A stretch of DNA of 64,000 nucleotides from Clostridium oryzae (GCF_002029235.1 NZ_MZGV01000015.1:1-64000), one strand, 5' to 3'. Positions 1 through 8,420 are shown, counted from the stretch's first letter. A program made the numbers and translations. Notes: a model not told the origin generated them from the letters alone.

Positions 1-120
1 TGGAATATAGAACAGCTTACTAGAATTTTGGGAGAAGTCGACGGTATAACCGTTGCCTATGCACTTAAGGCTATTGCTCCTAAACTTAAATTTAACAAGA
101 AAAAAGTACGTTTCTACTAA
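1..120 (+). CDS. C-terminal fragment of an unidentified protein
   Basis: An open frame enters from the left edge and ends at TAA 118-120, giving 39 residues that begin WNIEQLTRILGEVDG and end KKKVRFY. The tail is basic. I do not recognise the family. A strong terminator follows immediately and a tandem direct repeat resembling a transposon end lies at 172-216, so a transposase tail is possible but unproven. Confidence 0.5.
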   Translation, partial: WNIEQLTRILGEVDGITVAYALKAIAPKLKFNKKKVRFY

Positions 121-164
121 AAAACAAGCACCATAGTCATTTTCACTGTGGTGCTTGTTTTTTT
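121..164 (+). terminator. Rho-independent terminator
   Basis: AACAAGCACCATAG pairs with CTGTGGTGCTTGTT (one G-U pair), followed by a run of T. It starts directly after the stop codon of the truncated gene and ends its transcript. Confidence 0.9.
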
Positions 165-171
165 CCTGCAA

Positions 172-216
172 ACTGTAGTTTTTCTTGGCAAAGTGACTGT
201 AATTTGACTTGGCGAA
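172..216 (+). repeat. Tandem 21-nt direct repeat, possible mobile-element end
   Basis: Bases 172-192 (ACTGTAGTTTTTCTTGGCAAA) and 196-216 (ACTGTAATTTGACTTGGCGAA) match at about 17 of 21 positions with a 24-nt period. Multiple short terminal repeats occur at the ends of IS21-type elements, but no transposase is visible here, so this is only a suggestion. Confidence 0.3.
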
Positions 217-253
217 TAACAATAATAGTGTATAATTATCTTGTTTTTTCAAT

Positions 254-314
254 AGTCAGTATCCTCCTTAAAAGTTTGTCCAAACATTACTTTACTAAGG
301 ATACTGACTTTTTT
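254..314 (+). terminator. Hairpin followed by T-run
   Basis: AGTCAGTATCCT (254-265) pairs with AGGATACTGACT near 298-309, and a run of T follows. It has terminator architecture but no gene directly upstream, so it may be a remnant of deleted sequence. Confidence 0.5.
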
Positions 315-483
315 AAATGCTAAAATTTTGGATCCGCTACTAAAGTTTTCTATTTATCTTGTCAATATGATTTCATTTCCATTCTCTGAACACTAGTGAG
401 GAATTTATGATTTTTTCCAATTGTGGATAACTTTTAATTAATATCAAGATACACCACTAAATAGGAGAAGAGGTGGTTATTAA

Positions 484-543
484 ATGAAAAAACGATACAA
501 CGTGTTTACGAAGAAGTTAACAAGAAACGGTAATATATTTTGA
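484..543 (+). CDS. Possible 19-residue leader peptide or gene remnant
   Basis: ATG at 484 follows a purine-rich site (GGAGAAGAGGTGG) at good spacing and encodes MKKRYNVFTKKLTRNGNIF before TGA. The peptide is strongly basic. The start signals look real, but so short a frame can be the 5' end of a lost gene. It lies inside a region with weak similarity to the repeat family at 12.95 and 38.6 kb, which argues against a functional gene. Confidence 0.2.
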   Translation: MKKRYNVFTKKLTRNGNIF

Positions 544-617
544 AATTAGAGAATTAAGATAAGAAGGCAACAGAAGCAGTATAATAAAAGCATCTTGTTA
601 ATATTAAGAGTTAGGGC

Positions 618-877
618 ATTAAAAATGGTTACATCCGACGGAGGCATTTGGAGTGAGTTTAGCAATTATCCGTGTCTTTTAGGCAAATTTCCGTTAAGAT
701 GGCGAATTGTTTGAGGCGCAGCCGAGTTATGAGCCATTAGGAAATTTGCCTAAAAGATGCGGTAAAATTGCTACTGGGTTATCTAAACATGCTCATTATC
801 ATTCGCAGATAACCCGTTAAAGGCCATTTAGGCCTTAAACCAAGCGGAACTAGCCGACATAGGGTGCAACCATTTTT
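618..877. repeat. 260-bp multi-hairpin repeat element
   Basis: Outer inverted arms AAAAATGGTTACA (621-633) and TGCAACCATTTTT (865-877) enclose three hairpins. Bases 662-692 pair with 740-771 (about 30 bp, few mismatches); 776-784 pair with 807-815 (GGGTTATCT/AGATAACCC); and 817-838 fold on an AGGCC/GGCCT stem. Read on the minus strand, the first 48 nt nearly duplicate 41911-41959. The left arm is followed by CCGACGGAGGCATT, the words of the hairpin core at 13.1 and 38.8 kb. The element abuts the stop codon of the DUF362 gene and may end its transcript. Structured RNA and mobile repeat are both possible. Confidence 0.75.
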
Positions 878-1983
878 TATATTCTAATTAATTCATAATC
901 TTTTTTACCGAGGCCAAGTTTAACTGCATGATCGATGGCTACTGTCCAATCAGTCTCAGGGCTTACATCCATAAAATGATCCTTGTGGCTGTGCCCGTTC
1001 TTTTCAAGAAGACTTCCAGAAATAGCTGGCTGTCTATTAACTGCATCTGCACAAGCAACATCAAGTGCTACTGGGTCAAATGATGCAAACATACCTATAT
1101 CTGAAACGATAGGAATGTCATTTTCAGCATGACAGTCACAAAATGGTGAAACATCAATAACTAAACTTATATGAAAATGAGGGCGTCCATTTAAAACTGC
1201 ATAAGCATATTCAGCCATTTTCTTATTAAGTATATCGTTGGATTCATCCGAAGCTGGCATAACTGCATCCATTGGACAGACACCTATGCAGCGCCCACAA
1301 CCTGCACATAAATTATGATTGATTGAAGCCTTTTTATCAGTTATTGTTATTGCGCTTTGACCGCAAACTTTAGCACAGGAACCGCAGCCAACGCAGCTTT
1401 GCTGATTTACGCTCGGCTTTCCATTGCTGTGCATCTCCATTTTTCCTGCACGAGAACCGCAGCCCATTCCAATGTTTTTAAGTGCACCTCCGAAACCAAC
1501 TAGCTCATGTCCTTTAAAGTGACTGAGAGATATTACTATATCCGCATCCATTATTGCACGTCCTATTTTAGCTTCTTTTACATATTCTCCGCCTTGAACT
1601 GGCACTAATTGTTCATCTGTGCCTTTAAGCCCGTCAGCTATTATAACATGGCATCCAGTTGAAAAAGGTGAATATCCATTTACATATGCAGTATCAATAT
1701 GGTCTAAGGCATTCTTCCTTCCACCGACGTATAAAGTGTTACAATCGGTAAGAAAAGGTTTACCACCCAGCGATTTTATAACATCGGCAACAGTTTTTGA
1801 ATAATTTGGACGTAAATAAGCCAAGTTGCCAAGTTCTCCAAAATGAATTTTGATAGCCGCAAACTTTCTCTCAAAATCGATTTGATCTATTCCGGCAGTC
1901 TTGATTAATCTAGTTAGCTTTTGCTGCAAATTTTCACGTGAAGTCACATGCATGTCTGTAAAATAAACTTTTGATTTTTCCAT
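877..1983 (-). CDS. DUF362 domain protein with two [4Fe-4S] ferredoxin clusters
   Basis: 368 residues. The N-terminal two thirds match the DUF362 family, including SLSHFKGHELVGFGGALKN near residue 155. A bacterial ferredoxin module follows with two complete cysteine sets: C197, C200, C203, C207 and C226, C229, C232, C236 followed by P. The C-terminal part returns to DUF362 sequence. No signal peptide or membrane segment is seen, so it should be a cytoplasmic iron-sulfur protein in redox chemistry; the substrate is unknown for the family. The ATG at 1983 has an AGAGGT site at good spacing. It is a single gene, divergent from the ArsR-type regulator, and its stop abuts the multi-hairpin repeat. 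Confidence 0.88.
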   Translation of the reverse strand: MEKSKVYFTDMHVTSRENLQQKLTRLIKTAGIDQIDFERKFAAIKIHFGELGNLAYLRPNYSKTVADVIKSLGGKPFLTDCNTLYVGGRKNALDHIDTAYVNGYSPFSTGCHVIIADGLKGTDEQLVPVQGGEYVKEAKIGRAIMDADIVISLSHFKGHELVGFGGALKNIGMGCGSRAGKMEMHSNGKPSVNQQSCVGCGSCAKVCGQSAITITDKKASINHNLCAGCGRCIGVCPMDAVMPASDESNDILNKKMAEYAYAVLNGRPHFHISLVIDVSPFCDCHAENDIPIVSDIGMFASFDPVALDVACADAVNRQPAISGSLLEKNGHSHKDHFMDVSPETDWTVAIDHAVKLGLGKKDYELIRI

Positions 1984-2162
1984 ATTCTATAACCTCTTTT
2001 TCATTTTTATGTTTAAGTGTAATTAAATACGATTTCAGTATAACTGTTAGAGTATGGTGTAAGTCAAGGAAAATTTTAAAAAACGAAATAAATCTAATCT
2101 CAGCTCATAAACCTGCGAAACAGAAGAAACTGATTTATTCAATTAAACTAGAAGGATATTCT

Positions 2163-2211
2163 ATATAAATCGAAAGTAATACTTGACATATATCGAAACT
2201 AATAATATTCT
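2163..2211 (+). promoter_or_regulatory. Promoter and candidate operators for the ArsR-type regulator
   Basis: A -35 TTGACA (2183-2188) and -10 TATTCT (2206-2211) are separated by 17 bp. Two copies of an A/T-TATCGAAA-like word (ATAAATCGAAA at 2164-2174 and ATATATCGAAA near 2189-2199) sit upstream of and inside the spacer. The same word forms a full palindrome in front of the MFS gene at 3359, which suggests autoregulation by the encoded repressor. Confidence 0.6.
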
Positions 2212-2265
2212 ATATATTATAGAGCTCTTGAATTTAATCATATGATGCGGTGAGGAGGTAACAGT

Positions 2266-3327
2266 ATGGATAATATTTTTAATAATGTATATGTAGAGAC
2301 CTCAATGGTTTACGAATTAATTACAGCAATGTTTAGAGTTCAAAATTATGAGCAGCTGATGCCAAAAGAGACAAAGCTAAAAGATAAAGTATCAGAAAAA
2401 CATGGCAGTTGGATTCATTACGTTAGAAGCAGCATGTCAGAGGAAATGAAAAAGGAACTTGATATATTTTTCAATATTGACAGCTTCTTTGGATTGAGCT
2501 TAAATTCGTCCATCTGGAAATACAGGATGCATAAAGATGTTCATGAATTTATAGATTTCTTTTCAAAAGAAGTGACTGCTAAAGAAATGGTTATGAAATT
2601 TATGGAAACTGGATATCATGATGAAGAAATTGATACTAAATTTATTGAGAATATTCAAAGCCTGGATGAGGCTATGGAAATTATAAAAAAAGGCAGTCTT
2701 CAGGAACAGGAGAAATGGAAGCTGTTTTATTTGTACAGCGATGCTGAAAATACTAAGAAAAGATTTCTAAAATTAATATCAGCATTTTATGAACAGTTTT
2801 TTGTAAAAAAAATGGAGGACATCAGAAAATTCCAGCAAGATAGCCTTAGGAATATTAAACAAAGCCTAGAGAACGACGATTTTCAGAAAATTGAAAAGAT
2901 ACTATCAATAAAATATGACTATGTTAAAGATATAAAAGAAATCATACTGGTGCCTTCATATTTCTATAGTACAACTACTAGTATATCTTGTTCAGATGAT
3001 AATATTCTTCTTGCAATCTTTGGCATGGATTTACTTGATTCTGATTTGCAGCAGGAGGAGAAAGCTGAAATTATCGAAGCACTGAAATGTATTTCTGATG
3101 AAAAGCGTATTAAAATAATTCAGCTCTTGAATCAAAATGATTACTATGGTTATGAAATTGCTCAAAAATTAAACCTTGCAAATTCTACTACATCTCATCA
3201 CCTTAGTCTTCTAATGAAATATAGGATTATAAATTCTATTCGTGAAGATAATAAGATATATTATGAAGTAGACAACAATAGGATTAATGAGATATTAACT
3301 AGATTTGAGAAACTATTAACTAAATAG
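2266..3327 (+). CDS. ArsR-family transcriptional regulator with large N-terminal domain
   Basis: 353 residues. The C-terminal 85 or so form a winged helix of ArsR type (EALKCISDEKRIKIIQLL, then YGYEIAQKLNLANSTTSHHL as recognition helix, then a YYEVD wing). The long N-terminal region (about residues 1-260) resembles the DUF5937-type sensor domains found in front of such HTHs; its ligand is unknown. No cysteine pair of the classical metal sensors is seen in the HTH. GGAGG precedes the ATG. The MFS exporter starts 78 bp downstream and a shared ATCGAA-type palindrome lies between them, so the regulator probably controls that exporter and itself. Confidence 0.8.
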   Translation: MDNIFNNVYVETSMVYELITAMFRVQNYEQLMPKETKLKDKVSEKHGSWIHYVRSSMSEEMKKELDIFFNIDSFFGLSLNSSIWKYRMHKDVHEFIDFFSKEVTAKEMVMKFMETGYHDEEIDTKFIENIQSLDEAMEIIKKGSLQEQEKWKLFYLYSDAENTKKRFLKLISAFYEQFFVKKMEDIRKFQQDSLRNIKQSLENDDFQKIEKILSIKYDYVKDIKEIILVPSYFYSTTTSISCSDDNILLAIFGMDLLDSDLQQEEKAEIIEALKCISDEKRIKIIQLLNQNDYYGYEIAQKLNLANSTTSHHLSLLMKYRIINSIREDNKIYYEVDNNRINEILTRFEKLLTK

Positions 3328-3374
3328 TATAATTTTATACTATTTTTTTGGAAGGATGTTCGATTTATATCGAA
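3325..3374 (+). promoter_or_regulatory. Weak hairpin and palindromic operator before the MFS gene
   Basis: AGTATAA/TTATACT followed by seven T (about 3326-3350) can act as a weak terminator or attenuator after the regulator. TTCGATTTATATCGAA (3359-3374) is an almost perfect palindrome with half-site TTCGAT, matching the words at 2164-2199. It is the best candidate binding site for the upstream regulator. Confidence 0.6.
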
Positions 3375-3405
3375 ATGCATATACGATCATGATGGAGGAA
3401 GATAA

Positions 3406-4647
3406 ATGAAAAATGCAAATTTATTTAGTAACCGTAACTTTATTTTACTTTGGATAGGACAAGTGATATCTCAATTAGGGAATAGTTTATATGAACTAGC
3501 AATAATGTGGTATATACTTCAAAAAACAGGATCTTCAATGGCTATGGGAGTTAGCGTTGTGTGTTATACTATACCAACAATTCTATTTGGACTTGTTGCA
3601 GGAGTATTTGCAGATAGATATGATAAGAAAAAGATTATTATGTTTAGCGACCTGATTAATGGCATCATAATGCTGCTTACGTGCTTCTTTATTGCTAAAG
3701 ATATGATTTCAATTTATGGATTATATCTTATAATGATTTTGACATCTTCTGTGGCTGCTATGTTTTCGCCTGCTATTAGCTCTATCTGGCCCCTTATAGT
3801 TAAAGAAGAGGATCTGACAAAAAGAAATTCGCTATCGCAAATTACGAATAGAGCTTGTACAATTTTAGGTCCAGTGCTATCGGGTATATTACTAGCTGCT
3901 TTTCATATTTGGATTTTATTTTTAATTAATGGGATTTCATTTTTGATTGCTGTACTAATGGAAAGTTTTATAACTGTACCAGCTGTTAATAAACGAAAAG
4001 CTGTAAATGAAAAATTCTTTTTTCAGATGAAAGAAGGAATTTTGTATATCACCAAAACCAGATCACTGCTTCATTTAGTATTTGTGGGTGGCTTAATTAT
4101 AAATTTCTTTTTAGCACCTCTTACGATTTATTCTGCAGTTATCAGTAAAAATCTGCAAAGAGGTTCAGTAGGGCTAGGTATGCTTGAATCGTCAGTAGGT
4201 ATAGGTGCACTTGCAGGAGGATTTATTATTTTTTTAGGTGTTATGAAAAATAAATATAAAATTGCTATAGCTGGATTAGCATTGGAAGGTATTGGACTTA
4301 TGGGGTATGGCATGTTTAGTAACTCGTTTTATGTTATTTTAGTTTTTGCTAGTGTAATAGGTATAGGAGTTTCAATGGCTAGTGTAGGAATATCAACTCT
4401 TTTTCAGACACTTGTTGATAAAGATAAGATGGGTAGAGTGATGAGTGCCTTAGGAATCTTGTGTACAATTTCCGTGCCCATAGGTACAATGTGCTGTTCT
4501 GCAGTAATTAATTATTGTCCAGTTGGAATAGTTCTTCTCATTTCAGGAATAATAGTCACTATTTCAGCTATATCGTTAATTCCTATTTTTAAAGATCGCA
4601 TTACCAATAAGATTGATGAAGAAAAAACTTCAGTTATAAATTATTAA
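3406..4647 (+). CDS. MFS drug-type efflux transporter
   Basis: 413 residues with about 12 hydrophobic segments. It has the start typical of the MefA/MFS_3 group (FSNRNFILLWIGQVISQLGNS) and motif A in the first cytoplasmic loop (GVFADRYDKKK). This group exports macrolides, siderophores or other amphiphiles using the proton gradient; the substrate cannot be read from sequence. GGAGG precedes the ATG. It probably forms a unit with the upstream ArsR-type regulator, whose candidate operator sits just before it. The final 20 or so residues are charged and cytoplasmic. Confidence 0.87.
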   Translation: MKNANLFSNRNFILLWIGQVISQLGNSLYELAIMWYILQKTGSSMAMGVSVVCYTIPTILFGLVAGVFADRYDKKKIIMFSDLINGIIMLLTCFFIAKDMISIYGLYLIMILTSSVAAMFSPAISSIWPLIVKEEDLTKRNSLSQITNRACTILGPVLSGILLAAFHIWILFLINGISFLIAVLMESFITVPAVNKRKAVNEKFFFQMKEGILYITKTRSLLHLVFVGGLIINFFLAPLTIYSAVISKNLQRGSVGLGMLESSVGIGALAGGFIIFLGVMKNKYKIAIAGLALEGIGLMGYGMFSNSFYVILVFASVIGIGVSMASVGISTLFQTLVDKDKMGRVMSALGILCTISVPIGTMCCSAVINYCPVGIVLLISGIIVTISAISLIPIFKDRITNKIDEEKTSVINY

Positions 4648-4662
4648 TATTATATAGAGATG

Positions 4663-4690
4663 GAGCCTGGAATATAAATGTTCCGGGCTC
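4663..4690 (+). terminator. Hairpin terminator after the MFS gene
   Basis: GAGCCTGGAA pairs with TTCCGGGCTC (one G-U pair) around an 8-nt loop. The following T-rich tract is interrupted (TTATTATGTTTT), so it is a moderate terminator. Confidence 0.65.
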
Positions 4691-4725
4691 TTATTATGTT
4701 TTAGAAAAAAAATTTTAACAATAAG

Positions 4726-4780
4726 TTGACCACATGGTCATTTGGGAATATAATAAAATTATTAAATGACCATGTGGTCA
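4726..4780 (+). promoter_or_regulatory. Promoter with two TetR-type operators
   Basis: A -35 TTGACC (4726-4731) and -10 TATAAT (4749-4754) have ideal 17-bp spacing. Operator 1, TGACCACATGGTCA (4727-4740), overlaps the -35 and spacer. Operator 2, TGACCATGTGGTCA (4767-4780), is its exact reverse complement and lies just downstream of the start point. The TetR gene is second in the same unit, so negative autoregulation is the natural reading. Confidence 0.85.
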
Positions 4781-4795
4781 ATGGAGTTGATTAGT

Positions 4796-5590
4796 ATGGA
4801 GTTATTTTATAGTGAGTCAGGAAATAAATCAGAAAAACCTATAGTTTTTATTCATGGAGCAGGAGTTGCAAGCTGGATGTGGAACAAACAAGTTGAATTT
4901 TTTCAAGATCAATTTTACTGTTTGACTGTTGATCTGCCTGGTCATGGAAAAAGCATTTCTGAAGAGTATGTATCAACCAGAGCTTGTTCGGAAAAAATCA
5001 TTGATATTATTGAAGAAAGAGTTAACGGAAAAAAAGTCATACTGGTTGGTTTTTCACTTGGAGGGCAGATAGTTGTAGATATTCTAAGTATAAGACCGGA
5101 TTTAGTGGAATCTGCTTTGATAAACAGCTGTGTTATTAAACCTTTAAAGTTCTTAAATTTTATTATTCCATTAATGACAAAGTGGTCAATGCCTCTTGCA
5201 AAAAACAGAAAATTTGCAAGGCTCCAAGCTAAATATATGTATATTGGTGATGAGGATTTTGAAAAATATTATGAGGACTCAAAGCACATCACAGCAAAAA
5301 CATTTTCAACTTTAATGATTGGGTATTTTAATTATAAATTAGTAGATAGTTTTAAACAAATGACGGTGCCTTCATTAGTTCTTGTTGGTTCTAAAGAACC
5401 AGGAATGATAAAAAAATCTTTAATTGCTCTTGTGAAATCAAATCCAAACTGTAAAGGATATATCGTGCCTCGTGTAAGCCATGGCATTTCACTTGCGAGA
5501 CCAGAACTGTTTAATGATATACTGGCAGCATGGATTAATAAACAGCCCTTGCCCCAAGAAATTTATGAATATATAGCAGGCTGCTGGTAA
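4796..5590 (+). CDS. Alpha/beta hydrolase
   Basis: 264 residues from ATG 4796. An earlier in-frame ATG at 4766 lies inside operator 2 with no ribosome site, whereas GGAG at 4783-4786 fits 4796. The fold is indicated by the oxyanion-loop motif FIHGAGVASWMW, the nucleophile elbow GFSLGG and a late histidine in RVSHGISLARPE. The acid position reads GSKEPG rather than the usual G-x-x-D, so glutamate may serve. The substrate is unknown; esterase, lipase or lactonase activity all fit. It is co-transcribed with the TetR gene 26 bp downstream. Confidence 0.85.
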   Translation: MELFYSESGNKSEKPIVFIHGAGVASWMWNKQVEFFQDQFYCLTVDLPGHGKSISEEYVSTRACSEKIIDIIEERVNGKKVILVGFSLGGQIVVDILSIRPDLVESALINSCVIKPLKFLNFIIPLMTKWSMPLAKNRKFARLQAKYMYIGDEDFEKYYEDSKHITAKTFSTLMIGYFNYKLVDSFKQMTVPSLVLVGSKEPGMIKKSLIALVKSNPNCKGYIVPRVSHGISLARPELFNDILAAWINKQPLPQEIYEYIAGCW

Positions 5591-5616
5591 ATAAACATAG
5601 GCGGTGAAAAAAGTAA

Positions 5617-6249
5617 ATGAACAATAATTTTGAAAAGCTTTCAGAAGAGAAGAAGAAAAAAATAATCGATGCCTGCATTAATGAATTCAGCAAAAATGGC
5701 TACATCAATGCGTCTACTAATAATATAGTTTTAAATGCAGGTATTTCAAAAGGAACTCTGTTTAACTACTTTGAGAACAAAAGAAATCTTTATCTATATA
5801 TATTAGATTACGCAATTGATTTTTATGTTAATTTGATGCTAGAGCGGATGAAGGATAATAATCCTGATATTCTTAATCGAATTTTAGATTGGGCTAAATT
5901 AAGGCTTTCTATTGCAGCGGAAGAACCAATAGCTTACCAGTTCTTTGCAAGTGCATTTGTAAATATTCATGATGAAATAAAAGCTGATATTATGGTCAGG
6001 TATAACAAACTTTATTCTCAAGGCTATAAGTTAATTGTGGAAAATATCAATTATACACTCTTTAGAGAAGACATCGATAAGCAAAAAGCTGTAGAATTAA
6101 TAATCGCATCTTTAACTGGTATTGCTGAGAAATATATTTCCTTATATAAATCCATGGAGGATAACGGATACGAGCATATCGCTAAGGCCTTTGGTCAATT
6201 AAATGAGTATGTTTCAATTCTTCGAAAAGTATATTATAAGGAAAGTTAG
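5617..6249 (+). CDS. TetR/AcrR-family transcriptional repressor
   Basis: 210 residues. The N-terminal HTH covers about residues 10-55: IIDACINEFSKNGYINAST, then ISKGTLFNYFENKRNLYLY, the classic recognition helix with a Y/F-x-x-K ending. The C-terminal domain is helical and variable. GGCGG-type site in front of the ATG. Since it follows the hydrolase closely and two identical palindromes flank their promoter, it probably represses its own operon until a small ligand, perhaps the hydrolase substrate, is present. Confidence 0.88.
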   Translation: MNNNFEKLSEEKKKKIIDACINEFSKNGYINASTNNIVLNAGISKGTLFNYFENKRNLYLYILDYAIDFYVNLMLERMKDNNPDILNRILDWAKLRLSIAAEEPIAYQFFASAFVNIHDEIKADIMVRYNKLYSQGYKLIVENINYTLFREDIDKQKAVELIIASLTGIAEKYISLYKSMEDNGYEHIAKAFGQLNEYVSILRKVYYKES

Positions 6250-6252
6250 AAA

Positions 6253-6340
6253 TTGTGAATGAGGAATGAAGGAAGAAATTCAGCATAGCTGAATTTTAAC
6301 CATAATTACTCATTCTTTATTCTTAATTCATTATTAATAT
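6253..6340. repeat. Dispersed hairpin repeat (AAATTCAGC family)
   Basis: The core hairpin AAATTCAGC-ATA-GCTGAATTT (6276-6297) follows GAATGAAGGAAG and precedes TTAACC, with CATTCTTTATTC on the far side, so that outer arms can also pair. Related copies occur at 33.4-33.7, 52.85 and 56.8 kb. It lies between convergent genes and can work as a bidirectional terminator. Confidence 0.65.
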
Positions 6341-6408
6341 ATTTTCAGAAATATTTTTAGTATGAGTAAATAGTATGCTAAAAAGAGTTGTGGTGTCAGC
6401 AAACTATT

Positions 6409-7776
6409 TTATTTTCTTGGCTGCAGCACAGAAACCCACTTAATTTTTAAGATCAGTATTGTAATTATAACTGCTGACATATAATTAGAAAATAAATTTC
6501 CCCAAAATACTGAATAGAATGTGAGCCATTTTTCTGTTGCCAATATAAATACATATCGCAAAAGCCATATCCTCAAAATGCTTATAACAAGCGGTATCCT
6601 TGTACGGCCAAGACCTATGAAGGCCCCTTGCTCTACCATGCATACACCGAAGCCGACAACTGAATAAGTATATATGTGCAGTGAACTATTTGCGATAGCA
6701 AGTACATCTTTTTCATGAGTAAAAAGTATTGTTATATGTGAAGATAGAGGAACGACTATTGCTATCAAGATAACCGCAGTTATCGCACTGATAACACAAC
6801 CGATGCAGCAGGAGCTTTTTGCTTTTTTGCCCTGTCCTGCACCTACATTCATACTGACCATTGTAGTAATAGCCGAGCCGAAAGAGGAAGGTAATATAAA
6901 GCATATAGAAGTTATGTTACCTGCAATGCCTTGTCCATTTAATACTATTGGTCCGTATTTCTCTACTTCATTGTTGATAAGGAAAAATCCCAGGTTAAGC
7001 ATTACGCTAGATAGCATAGATGGGATTCCAAGTCTTAAAAGCCTTTTTATTATGCTTTTATCAAATTTAAAACCATTAATTTGCAGTTTATCATCACTTT
7101 TTTTTATGAACAATTCATAATACATCCAGATACAGATCAATATATTTGCTGCTAACGAAGATACGACAGCCCCTGTTATTCCCATTGGTATAAGCAGTAT
7201 GAAAATTATATTGAACAGTATTTTTAAGATAAGCATTATAACCATTCTTATAAACGTTGCTTCTGGTTTTCCAGCCGCATTTTTCACAGCATTATAAATG
7301 GATTCCAAAAACGAAAAAGGCAGTACTAATGCATTTAAAGAAAGATATAAAAATACATCTGATGATATCTGTCTATTAACTTTCCAGGATATTGGAAAAG
7401 ATACCAAAAACAATATAGGGGCAGCTAAACATCCTAAAGAAAAAGCAAATACAAAAATTTGAGCAGAAACTTTTTTTGCTTCTTTATATCTTCCTCTGCC
7501 ATTAAGTTGTCCGATTATAGCCATACCAGCTACACTTAAGCCTTGAGCTAATGCTGCCAGCATGTTTATTATCGGTGTACAGTAGGTTATAGAACTAGCA
7601 GCCACAGTTCCAAGAATATTGTTAATAAAAAGACCATCCATCACTGGCATAATCGATTGAACCACTCCCATCATGAGGGTTGGTACTGATAACATGAAAA
7701 TTGTAGACGTAATAGAGCCGTTAAGAATCATGTCACGTCTTTTTTCCGTGTTTTGCTTTAGTAAATTGAGATGCAT
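6409..7776 (-). CDS. MATE-family multidrug/Na+ antiporter
   Basis: 455 residues with about 12 membrane segments in two homologous halves. The N-terminus has the MATE signature region MLSVPTLMMGVVQSIMPVMDGLFI, and GQLNGRGRYKEAKK is the conserved loop after helix 2. Such proteins export cationic drugs or metabolites in exchange for Na+ or H+. The ATG at 7776 follows GGTGG. It stands alone; a second, only distantly similar MATE gene lies at 15.5 kb. Confidence 0.87.
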   Translation of the reverse strand: MHLNLLKQNTEKRRDMILNGSITSTIFMLSVPTLMMGVVQSIMPVMDGLFINNILGTVAASSITYCTPIINMLAALAQGLSVAGMAIIGQLNGRGRYKEAKKVSAQIFVFAFSLGCLAAPILFLVSFPISWKVNRQISSDVFLYLSLNALVLPFSFLESIYNAVKNAAGKPEATFIRMVIMLILKILFNIIFILLIPMGITGAVVSSLAANILICIWMYYELFIKKSDDKLQINGFKFDKSIIKRLLRLGIPSMLSSVMLNLGFFLINNEVEKYGPIVLNGQGIAGNITSICFILPSSFGSAITTMVSMNVGAGQGKKAKSSCCIGCVISAITAVILIAIVVPLSSHITILFTHEKDVLAIANSSLHIYTYSVVGFGVCMVEQGAFIGLGRTRIPLVISILRIWLLRYVFILATEKWLTFYSVFWGNLFSNYMSAVIITILILKIKWVSVLQPRK

Positions 7777-7935
7777 TTATGTCCACCAGCTTTCAATATT
7801 CAATTAAGTATTTTTCCATAAAAATCCGTTGCATACTCACAATAAAGCAGTATACTTTATAAAAGTAAGTAGGTCAAATTCCAAAATTGCCATATTTCAT
7901 CATTTAGTGAAATTATCATATTTTAAAATTTATTA

Positions 7936-8268
7936 TTGATGTTTTTTTAGAATTGTGATAAATTAAATGTAATGGTTAAAAAAGCTATGAAGAGAAGAGT
8001 AAATATAATGTTTATTTCAAGAGAGCTCCGTAAGCTGAAAAGGAGTAATAAATATTATACTGAAGAAGGTCTCCAAGCTTCACACTGAGCCTCAGCTTTG
8101 AGGGGTAGGATGTGCCGGGAGCTCCCGTTACAGAGCTAGAGTATAAGTAGTAATTATTTGCCGTACTTAAAAAGGTCATTATGGTGACATAATGATAAAC
8201 TGGGGTGGTACCACGAAGCATATTCTCTCGTCCCCAAGACATTAGGTCTTGGAGGTGAGGGTTTTTTT
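7936..8268 (+). promoter_or_regulatory. T-box leader, lysine-type, upstream of dapA
   Basis: A promoter (TTGATG 7936-7941, TAAATT 7959-7964, 17-bp spacer) precedes a leader of about 300 nt. The T-box word GGGTGGTACCACG lies at 8203-8215, followed by a terminator built on CCCCAAGAC/GTCTTGGAGG and a T-run (about 8230-8268). The stem I candidate carries GAAG-AAG (8061-8067); by analogy with the thrS leader (GAAG-ACT) the specifier would be AAG at 8065-8067, lysine. Uncharged tRNA-Lys would favour the antiterminator and dapA expression. Confidence 0.85.
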
Positions 8269-8420
8269 ATTTTATCCCGGAACATCAATTTAAGATGTAA
8301 CCAGTTATAAATTAGAATTTGTTTTTTTGTACTGTCATATACTAAATAACAGCGTATTATAATATTGAAATATTTAGTTCTAGACACCAGTCAGAACAAT
8401 ATGATCTAGGAGGTAAATTA

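Noticed and set aside
8012-8387. Minus-strand open frames of 76 and 77 codons
   Set aside because: They lie antisense in the dapA T-box leader and have no ribosome site; the T-box structure explains the region.
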